A DNA stretch of 64,000 nt from NCBI RefSeq assembly GCF_963662255.1, contig NC_085051.1:57750101-57814100 (forward strand). The letters are read 5' to 3'. How positions within the stretch are numbered: position 1 is the stretch's first letter; each line of letters opens with the position of its first letter. This document shows, piece after piece, positions 1 to 10,100 of this stretch. Under the pieces are notes generated by a model. The model worked only from the letters and a program-made list of their open reading frames with translations, made no database searches and was not told the origin of the DNA. The DNA comes from Cinclus cinclus (lineage: Eukaryota; Chordata; Aves; Passeriformes; Cinclidae). The translations under genes were made by a program, and so were the position numbers.

Positions 1-575
1 ACCTGTGATAGAAAAGCTAATTCTGAGTGTCACTGAGCCCCAAGGGCTCAGGTCTGAACTTCCCAGCTCCCTCCTGCCTGCCTTTGACACTCAGCCAGCA
101 CACAGCACATTGCCCAGTGCTCATCGGTGCATTTCTCAGGGGGCACAGGAGCATTTCTATTTTTGATCTCCAATTGCAATCTCCAATTGTAAAACTCGCT
201 GACCTTGCCAACAAGTGACTGGCTTGAAGTTCAGCTAAGAAATTCAAAGAGCTCAATGCTCAGTTCAATTTAAGTAAGAAGCTTCAAGATTTTAACCCGG
301 CACCTCTAGAGGATGTGCATGCAATAGATAAGGTTATTCATCCCTGAAGACTCCTCAGTTTTTAATGACTGCTACCAGGAAGAAATGACATTTCCTTTTC
401 AGCCTCATACAGTCCCAGGAGCCTTGGAGATGAATCAATCCTCAGGTGAGGAGTGGGACTCATCTACACAGCAGGGCAAAATGTACATATATCAGGCTTG
501 AATATTCATTAGGATGAAAGGGAAAGGAGCATTGTGTTACCATTTTAACAGCACTTCCCATCTGGGCCACAATTA

Positions 576-690
576 ATCATAGAATGGTTTGGGCTGCAAA
601 GGACTGAAAGATCATTTAGTTGCAAACCCCTCTGCCCTGTAGGGACACCGTCCACTTGACCAGATAAGACTGCAGAATCTCAGCATTATC
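576..690 (-). mobile_element. CR1 LINE 3' fragment
   Basis: The plus strand reads ATCATAGAATGGTTTGGGCT, followed by GATCATTTAGTTGCAAACCCC. This is the reverse complement of the avian CR1 3' terminus. The fragment is 5'-truncated, as is usual for CR1. Confidence 0.8.
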
Positions 691-780
691 AAGGTTCAAA
701 GAGACCCTCAAGATCATCTAGTCCAACCATCAACCCAGAACCACCACAAGATCCATCTCCCCGTGCCTCTCCCCGCTCTG
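691..780 (-). mobile_element. Second CR1-like 3' fragment adjoining the first
   Basis: The motif GACCCTCAAGATCATCTAGT followed by CCAACCATCAACCCAG is typical of a CR1 subfamily 3' end in minus orientation. It begins where the preceding CR1 fragment stops. Confidence 0.65.
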
Positions 781-1009
781 TCCACCTGCTGCTTGTATGG
801 GAGCACAACCCTGATTTTAGGACCAGAGCATCAGAAATGATCCTTGTAATTTGGAGCACCTTGGTTGCCCTCCTGTCTGCTTGGCCCACTCATTTCTTGA
901 TGTGAAAAACAGTAAGAAAGGCTTATTTCCCAAGCAGGCTCCATGAAACAGCCACCTCCCAATCAGCCTGTGCAGACACTGGCCAAAATGTGTCCCCTGA
1001 GCCACCAAC

Positions 1010-1116
1010 CTGCTCATTTCGAAGAGGAACCGGTCAGCCTTGGCCATGCGGTCCAGCTCGTGCTTGTGCTCTTCCAGCAGGTCAATGTCACCCTTTTCAG
1101 GAACAAACTTCAGCAG
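1010..1116 (-). CDS. DAAM1: DAAM1 coding exon 18, FH2 (residues 732-766 plus two bases), last in window
   Basis: The exon is 107 nt, from acceptor CTGTTCAG|CTG to donor GAGCAG|GTTGGTGG. It encodes [20 protein letters not shown] then [15 protein letters not shown], with AG of a split arginine left over. It is part of the FH2 knob/core. The next expected segment (INHYQQRLQSLYFKKKF in DAAM1) is not found in the remaining 1,009 bases, so the next exon lies outside the window. Confidence 0.97.
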
Positions 1117-4100
1117 CTGAACAGGAGAAAGCACAGCAGTGGATGTGAAGTCCATGCATGCTTTTTCAGGAGTTGAAATGATTTATTTCCCTGAGTCTAA
1201 CACCTCTTCAGCATGTACAGACAGTGACCCCAAGGCACCTGCAAAATCAGTGTTATTGCTGTCCCTGTGACCTTCCTCACGTTACTCCATCACGTCAGTG
1301 TCTCCTGCCTCTGCCCTGCCATCACTCAGCTTTTACAACAAATGAATTAAGTCTGCTCCAAGGAGGTTTCAACATCAGCTCTACCAGAGGAGATGTCAGT
1401 CAGGGACTCCCATTTGCTGCAACTCTACTTACTGGCAGGTGGAAATTGCGTGCAATGAATCTTCCCACATCCCTGCTCAAAGCGCAATTACCAGCTCAGC
1501 TTTAAGGACAGGTCAATAATATGCTTCCAAAGGAATTCAGAGGGGGTGAAAATGGGATTCCCCATTCGAGGACTGCACAAACACTGTGTAACCATCCAAA
1601 AATAAACCACCACTGAGCAAAAACTTCAAGCTGCAGCCACATACAGGGGAAATGACCCCACCTCAGGGTCCCAAGGCAGACCCTGAGACAGGAATGGCAC
1701 ATGGGGGCCATGCTGCTCCCAGCACTGATGCCACAACCAAGCTGCTTTCCTGCTGCTCCAGCCCACCTGGGTGGTTTTTCAACATATGGCTGGTAAATAA
1801 TTTGGGGCCCAGCACACTCAAAGCTGCACTTTGGTCCCAAGCACCCTGCACAGCATTGTCTCAGCACGAGGCAACCACCAAGGAACACGAGACACGTTGC
1901 CCACCTGTTCCAGCATGTCTTTTGGGAGGTCCTCCTGCTCATCCATCGTCAAAATTGCTCGTTTGATCTCCTCATTTGAGAGTTTCAGCCTGGGAGGTGG
2001 AGGGAAAGGAAGAGTTATTCCCAGCCCAGCATCACAAACATCTCTATCCAGCATGTTATGAAGGAGGATGTGTGAGAAATGTGGTAGAAAATAGAGAAAT
2101 GCTCTGCCAAGGCTCAGCACAGCACTGAGCAGCCTGGCCCTGCTGCAAACAGGGGGTCAAACCCTCCCAGCCAATTCCCTGTCCCCACACCACAGCTGCC
2201 ATTCCCTGTTTTCCTATTTTATAGTACTTTATGTAAGGATTGTAAGCAATACATTAAATATCCAACTTTCAGATGTAACTCTTTGCCCACAGCAATGCTG
2301 CTCCTGCAGTTCCAGCACCCCCAAAGGCCACATGGCCACTGAGGTTACATTCCCACTGGCAACAGAGCCCAGCCCAAGCTCAGGACTGCAGCTCAGCACT
2401 GCCCCTGAACCCAGTGCCACAACCCTTAAGGAAAATCTGGCAAATTTCCACTGCTATTCTTGGATTTAAACATGGTCTCTCCCACTTTTCCTGACCATCT
2501 TCAGCTGGAGTCTTCCTCTAGGAAAAAACTAGAAATAAATCGAAAATTTGGACAAGTGGATGTTCAGCATCCCAGGAAACCCATCAGTTTGTTGTTTTTT
2601 TTTTTTTTTTTTTTTTGGGGGGGGGGGGGGAAGGGGGCTGGGACGGGAACTCAAACCTCTTGGAAGTGTAAGAAGCTGGAAACCAGCCTCTTCTCCACGT
2701 TTTTCTTCCTCTACTTCACCTAACAGGAATTGAAGATGCAGCCTCAAATTGGAGATTTCCAAAGCCACAGACCACTGTGTCACAGCAAGCAGCACCAGGC
2801 TGGGCTTCCCTGGCAGGGATCTTTCTGCCAGCAGCCCACAATAAGCTGAGGCAACACAGAGATGGAAAGATGCCCTCAGCTCCTCCTGGGTTAGAGCAGC
2901 CATTAATTACAGTTTAATTTGACTGCAAGGAACCGCTCCCTGCAAAGACTTTGATTGCAAAACCACACGTATTTTTCTTATTCTTTGCATTGTGGTCTAC
3001 AAAATAATCTAAATTAAATAAAGGGGAAGCCCAGAAACTCCTGCAACTCCATTTAGCTACATCCTCTCTCTCACCCAGCATGCAGTCATGGTTAAAGCCA
3101 CTGCAGATCCAGTTTTAAAAATGTAATTCCCTGCACTCGCACGCAGGGAAAAACCACAGAGTTGAAAAGACCTGTTTGAGGAACCCCAGTATCGGTGATC
3201 AGTGCTGCCAAGGGATGCTGAAACACTGGATGTGGCTCAAAGGAATGAGCTGAAACCAGAAACACACCCTACAGCAGGATGTGAGACCTTGGAAGTCAAC
3301 CTGATCAGCAGATCAAAAAGAAGATCGGGAGCTGACTTGATCACTCTGAGTAATTAAACAAGGAGGGTGTTTTTCACCCCCACCTCTCTTCAGGGAGCAG
3401 ACTGAGACTGTGAAGTTGGGTTTTGGAAGCTAAAGCTGGTACAGGAAGGGTGCTGGTCTCTAAGGACAGGGTAGCAAGGGCTTTGGCTTGGAGTATTTTG
3501 TTCAAGACTGGAAGTGAAGGATTAGCTTTATTGAGACAAGTGCATCTTACAGACCTGGTAAGTAAATATTCACACCTTATGAGCCCATGCTTCTCATCCT
3601 GCACTCAATCCTCTCTCATCTCCTCCTCAAGGGAGGATCCTACAGAAGGCCTGTTAATTAAGTAGTGAATTAAAATTTACCTCAGCCAGGAGAGGAAGCT
3701 CAAAGATTACACTGAGCAGTGGCCAAGAACAAATCCAGAATCCTTGGAAAATATCCCCTCTGGTGCTTGCAGTAACAAGCAGCCACATCCTGGGGTCACC
3801 CTACCTGTCCCTTACAATGGCTAAGGCCAGGATGGGACATGATCTGAGGTGGGATGGGAAACTGCAGGAGAACTCCTTTTACAGCCAAGCAGGAACAAGA
3901 ATGCTCAGACCACCAGTCTCCACCCTGATGGAAAGCAGACATTGGCTAGATCTGGGCATTTGGGGTTCCCTGGGAGGCAAAAATGCTCCTGGGAGAAGGG
4001 GCTGGGCAGGCAGCTACTCCTCATCCACAGAAAAGTACCATGATCATCTCCAGGAAGGTGGGGGCAAGATGAGGGTGACTTTTTTAAGCCCTTACTCATT

Positions 4101-7100
4101 GAAAGCAAAGTCAACAATAAAAATGCATTTAAAAAGAAAGAAGTTGGGAAAAAAAAAAAAAAAAAACCCAAAACTTTTCACAGGAATCATCACAATCCAG
4201 TGCCAAGAACAAGAGCCTGCCCCTGCATCAGCAGAGAGCAAGCGCGGGGCGCCAGAAGAAAACAGCTTCTCAGACAATTTGATGGGAAAGGGGCCAGTGA
4301 AAGCTAGAAGCTTATCTATAACCACAATAATTATCATTGCTGGCAGCAGCTGTCGAACGCGAGCCGTCTGAGAGGAGCGGGGTCACAGGAGTGGCTGTCA
4401 CAGGGATTTAGAGGCAGCAGCCCGGCAATGCGAGGTGACAGCTCGCCAGCCCCGCCAGCTTTTGTGGGACCCCGAGGACGACGTGGTAAGTGTGAAGGGG
4501 AAAAACAAATTCCGCCGGGAAAGGGACTCGCCCTCCCTGAAAAGCCACATTCATCTGAGAGGGGAAGAAAAAAAAAATAAGCCTCATGTCGCCTCGCCGG
4601 GGGAGAGGAATCAAACGAGCCATTCACTGCTGGCACAGCCAGAAAACGATGGAGCGAGGGGTGGATTTGCATCTGGGAGAATGCAGGATTAAAAATACAC
4701 ACCCGTACACACACACCCATGCACAGGGAGCAAAAGCAAGATGTGGTGGGTTCACGGGGAGACGCGGTAAGGCACTGACATCAGCAAAGCCTTCTCCAAA
4801 AAAACAGGAGAAAAAAAAGCAAGTGTTAAAAATATTCTTGTGCTTCATTACAAGCTGGAGGAAAATCCAGTGATCTCACTGCACAATAATTTCTCCCAAA
4901 GCAAGGGAAACAGGCAAAAAAATAAATCTACAGAGAGAGATAAAGTATCTCACTGGCCGTAATCTTTCCACGCTGCGAGCCAGACAATGCCTGGTGAGCT
5001 CACAAATGTCTGGGCTAAATCAGGGGCCAAGCCTGCAAGTCCTTTCGCATGTGAAAGTCTGCTCAGCCCCGTGGTGGCCATGCCAGCCAGGTGGGACAGT
5101 GCAGCCCAGCTGCCAGACCAGTCCCTTTGGAACAGTGGGACCAGGGACCCACTGCTCTGCCCAGCTTTGGGATGGGCAGCTGGCGTGGGCAGAGGTAAAA
5201 GGGTTTCATGGAGTCTGCTGGAGATGCAGGAGCTGGACCTGAGAATACTAAAAGGATGCTTGGGCTTTATCCCTACTCCACCTCTGAGGTACTTGGCATC
5301 AAATCACCCAAAGGGATTTTGGGGAGAGAAGCCCAGCTGTGGTCCTGGGAGTACCATGGGATAAACTCCAAAGCACTTCCAAAGCAGTATCTGAGGCAAG
5401 TCACTGCAACTTCAAAGCCACTCATTCCTGCATGAAGATGGGCCTGGGAAAAGCCATATAGGTGGCCTGAGGACCACCTTGCAGGGCAAGTCTGATCCTG
5501 CTTCTCCCCTAGGAATTGGCCCACAGGGAAAGGCAGGCAGGCAGCAGCCTCTGTCCTGCCCTTTTTGTGGGATTAGTTACTGGCAATTCGTTTCCAGCCA
5601 TCGCTTTCTTGGAAGAGAAAGGTTTGCTGGTGAGATGAAATTGAGACCTTCACTCAGTAAGACGTGCAAGATGCCTTTGAAGTTGAGTGCTTGGGTCTCT
5701 CCCCTTCCCACCGAAGGAGCTATTTGTGTGCTTCCCAATATACACTTAAACCTCTGGCTGAATCACACCTAAACCCACTCGGCGCTCAGCCTACGTATGC
5801 CGGGAGCAGTGCAGCCAGTGCCCCAAATCCCATCGTTTTACTTGCTAATAGCTGCCTGCCACAGACATACTCATTTGCCTGCTGCTTTAAACTCTGCTTT
5901 CATCATCATCCTTTTTTATTTGGACTGCTAGGAAGCACGAAAATCCCCAGAAGCATCCCAGAGCAAAGCCAGCCAAAACCAGGGCAGTTTTACCCCTAAA
6001 TGCCGTGTCACTCATCACCCACAGGCTGCCAAGCCCCTCTGGGAGAATCACCGGGGGCTGAGTTACCCATCCAGAGGGGTTTTTTTTTTGCAGACATCAG
6101 CCTCTCCAAGCTTTCTAGGGAAGGAAATCAGCTGGGCTGCCCAGACAAGGCACCATCTCCACTTGGAAGAACCAGACAGAACCCACAGTCTGGGAAAACA
6201 TTCGGCTGCAAATTCAACCCACCAGTGATGCTGCTACATCCTGGCCAGTCCTGGGTGGCACAGAAGCTTCTTCTCCAGACAGCACAGTAAATATTTTTAA
6301 ATTTTACTGATGTTGGATTACTTTTTTTTTCTGCATGAGTCAGAAGCAAGTGGCATTTTCTGCTGCTCTTTGGGTGCTGTTTTCCAAGTAGCTACACTGA
6401 TGGCTCATCCTTTCAGACCACCACAACCTGGTTTCCCTTTTGTCAGTATTCAGTCTTAGTGGTGTAGTTTATCTTGCCGAAGTAGTTTTTATAATTTTGG
6501 CAGCCATTTGGAGATCAGATTTAACTGCTGGTAGCAGTGCTGAGCCTGCCTGGTGAGGAGTGTGAGGGAGGCTGCCAGAGCAGCAGGGCAGCTGTAAGAG
6601 GGGGACATCCCCTTCCCAAAACTCAGATGTGGGCAGCAAGGCCCTGGCCAAATTACTGCTGCTCCCTGCTGATACCCAGCACCTCCCCAGGCCAGACAGA
6701 CCCTCTTCAGCCGCCAGCAAAGAGCAAACAAAATCCAGGCTGACAAAGGTAAGAGGTGAAATCAACCCACTTCCACCTCCTGTGAAAGCTCAGTGGGTAC
6801 CCCAACCCCTCAGGGGCTTTCCAGGGACACCAAATTGCCATGTACCCAGTTAATGACCCAGTTAATTGCTTCCCCCCCCCCCCCCCCCCCCCCCCCCCCG
6901 GCCAGGATCACCCCACTAGGAGGACGTAAGGCTATAGCTGGGTTCAGGTGTCACTGGCTCTCCTGCTGCACTGGCTCCTGTCATCAACTCCCTGCTCCAG
7001 GGATGAGGAGCACACTCAGGGAAGAGCATTAAGCATCCCCCCACTTCCCAGAGGGCAACAAGGCATTAGCCATACCTGGAGAGGAGGATGTTGCAATTCT

Positions 7101-10100
7101 GAGCTCTCCGGCCGTCTATGACTGAAAGCTCCTTGACTTTGTGCCGGGAACTCAAAGTGTCGTCGATGGCATCTTCCTTCTATGAGAAAATAATAATAAG
7201 AAAAGCCTGGAGAAGAGCCATGGAGCAGCAAGGACATTTAGTACTCTCAGCACACAGCAGTGTGATACACAGCGGGCCCCCATTAATCAGGGGTGTCACC
7301 CTGGGTTATGGGTAAAACCTTGTGTAACCGAAACACAGTAAGTCATTTCATAAACCAGAGCTGGCTTTGAAGCCACTGGTTAGAAATGTAAATATTTTCT
7401 CAGACAGGGAAGATTTAAAAATCTGCAAACACACGGGTGCTGCTGAATAAATAAAGGGGGGTTTCTTAGCATACATACTTGTGATACTTCATTAAACCCT
7501 CGCATGGAGTATTTCATTACGGGCTGCTGCGCACACTCAGCATCGCTCTTGCTCCTCACCCCTGCTCCAAACATCTGTGATCACCCTTCATGCATCAGTC
7601 CTCCTGAGCCAGCTAACCCATACAGGCTTGCAAAAGCCACCAGCTGCTTTTTCAGTGAAATCCTCCCAAAAGAAGGGATTTGAAAGCAGGAATTGGTGTG
7701 GCATAAGCACCCATATCTCCTAAGTGGCTTAGACACGTTACCTTCAGATGGGTAACAATGTTGTGGTTGTGGGAAAATGGGCAGATCTACATAAAAGCAG
7801 CTTTGCAGGGCTGCCCGAGGAGTTCATGATGCCCCAGGTTTTAATTTACCATACTGCATATTTTAGTAAGGTTAATCAATTAAAAGCTAGCTATTCAATC
7901 CTTCTGGAAGGAACACAATCTGGAGCTGAAAGGTCCTGAACGTTACAGATCCACACTAAATGTCCATGAACGTAGGAGACCTGGCACATGGCCACTGCAA
8001 GGGCCACGAGTGACCACTGAAATTACCGTTTTTTTATGAATTTTCTTGTAATGAAGAAAACATGCAGATGTGAGAAGAGGGAAGAGAGGCAGGTGATGGA
8101 AAATGAACCCCAAGTCACCCAGCACCAGCTGCCCCTCTCATGTGCCTTCCCTGCTCTGACCAAGCAGAGGGCTTCAACCCACAGGTTTATTTCCATCTTC
8201 TGAAAATGAAAACTGATCAGGGGTAGGAACTTCTCTGTGTTCAGCTGCATCTAAAAATCCAACTCCTGGACTCAGACACTAGCTTTGACCTCAGGCCAGA
8301 CAGCAGGGAGGGTGGGTTTTGCCTTACCAGCCTCCCCAGCATCAACTTTCAGGCTGCTCCTTCTGGTCATCTTTGCACCTCTCTGATTCAACCCCGTTTG
8401 TCACATATTAATCCCCCTCAGAAGCAGCCACGTGCCCCCATGTCCCTGTCCCCAGCCCCACATCACACTCCTGCAGGTGCTCACTTACCTGTCTGGAGCT
8501 ACCATTCACAAAGAAGTCCTACAGCCATAGCAGAAGCATGGAAAAAGGCAGTAAAAACACATGCAGTTCAGTGATCTCAGCAAAACCAGAGGGAACTGAA
8601 GCACAGAGAAGGGAAATGTGCAGTATGGGGGTGGGGGGTTGGCAGCATGGGGAGGCACTTGGGAATGCCAGAGCTGAACCAGGGGGGATGCAGGTGAAAA
8701 TGTGGGGTACAGGATGTGCAGAAGGGGAGAGCTGATGGAAGAGGAGGCTCCATGAATGAATGGATCAGGCCAAGGTACATTGTGCACAGAGGTGAGGAGG
8801 GGACACGGGATGAGGTGGGAGGATGCTGGCCAAGCCCTGCTGTGGCCCAAAGGCACAGAACTGCTCAGCCTGCCGTGCTGGGAGGAAAATTGCTGGTTCT
8901 TGCACATCTGAGGGACTGAAATGCCAATGTGACTGCCAGGAAAAACAGGGCTTTTAAATGGAAATAACAAGAGGCGCATCCTGGAGCAAATCTGGCCTCA
9001 GCAAAACTTTACCACTTGCCACAGCAATACGCTTCCCCTCGAGTTCTCATCCTCCTCCCTGCTTCTCCAGGGCTTGGCAGCCTGCCCAAGTGCCACCCCA
9101 GTGCCCACCAGCACCATGCCTCTCCCAAGACCTGGCTGTCCTGCTGTCTGTTCCCCCACCAGACTGGAAGCAGGTGCAGTAAAGCTGGCACCACACACAC
9201 GTGCACATAGACACACCGTTTTCCTTCCTCATCCCCGTGGCTGAGCTGTGCTGATCAAGAGTCTTGTAGGTAAGTCTTTGGTTCAGTTAAGGCTAAGGAT
9301 CAGTGTTTCACTAATCAATGTCTTCCCAGCAGTCTCCTCTGTGGGACAGGCACGAAATACACCCACAGGCTGCAATGGGTATCTTTATCTTCGTTTAACT
9401 GGTCCCTGACTAGGAGCTCTTCCTTCCACTTCAACCCTCAGACCTGCCCCAGATGCTCAGACTTGCCCCAGGCTGCTAGAGAGGGAGGAGGACATGGTGG
9501 CTTTCTTTGCTCTAGGAGAGGAAGAGCTGCTCATGCATTAAAGTAGAGAAAAGGTTCACTACAAAAACCTTCCCTCTCTGCCTCAAACCAACTTCATCCC
9601 AGCCCCTTTCCCTCTCAGGAGCAGTGATCCAGCCTGTGTTGCAAGACAGTGTAAGGAGAAGCAGCCTTAAATGTGCTGTCACCATCCCCACAAACAATTC
9701 CCAGCCCTGCTGCCCCTGGCCCCCGCACAGGTCACTCTCCCTTGCACAGAGAAGCTTGAGGCTTTACTTCCTTCATCCTTTTTTGGGAGATGAATTCTTT
9801 CCCAGCTCACTGCTAAGCCCCTGGTTCAACAACACATATTTTTTCCACTTGGCCCTGACTCTTTTAGATCACTCACCGCTGCAGGACCTGCCAGGACTGC
9901 CCTGCCTGTGTCACTGCTACTTATCAACATCACTCCCAGCCTCTACACCCATGAAGACTCTCAAGACATCCCTGACAGAGGCACAAACCCCTGTGTAGTT
10001 TAAGCCCTGACTGTCCTGGACTTGCCTTTCTCCACCACTACATGCACACCCTTACACAGCTACTGCCAGGTCTCATGCCACAGCCAACAACCCCTGTTGG

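Larger units (their letters stand above)
1..1009 (-). other. DAAM1: Start of the DAAM1 intron after coding exon 18
   Basis: This stretch holds two adjacent minus-strand CR1 3' ends (about 576-690 and 691-780) and no further coding exon. Confidence 0.85.
1117..7075 (-). other. DAAM1: DAAM1 introns between coding exons 16-17 (5,086 nt) and 17-18 (788 nt)
   Basis: The larger intron (1,990-7,075) holds the T22G14 composite tract, an A18 tract, a C28 homopolymer and a CpG-bearing block at 4.2-4.6 kb. The smaller intron (1,117-1,904) shows nothing I can assign. Confidence 0.9.

Noticed and set aside
3763..4371. A 202-codon plus-strand open frame
   Set aside because: No recognisable domain, low-complexity Lys runs from the A18 tract, antisense to a DAAM1 intron, and no splice or promoter context at its ends. 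It looks like chance.
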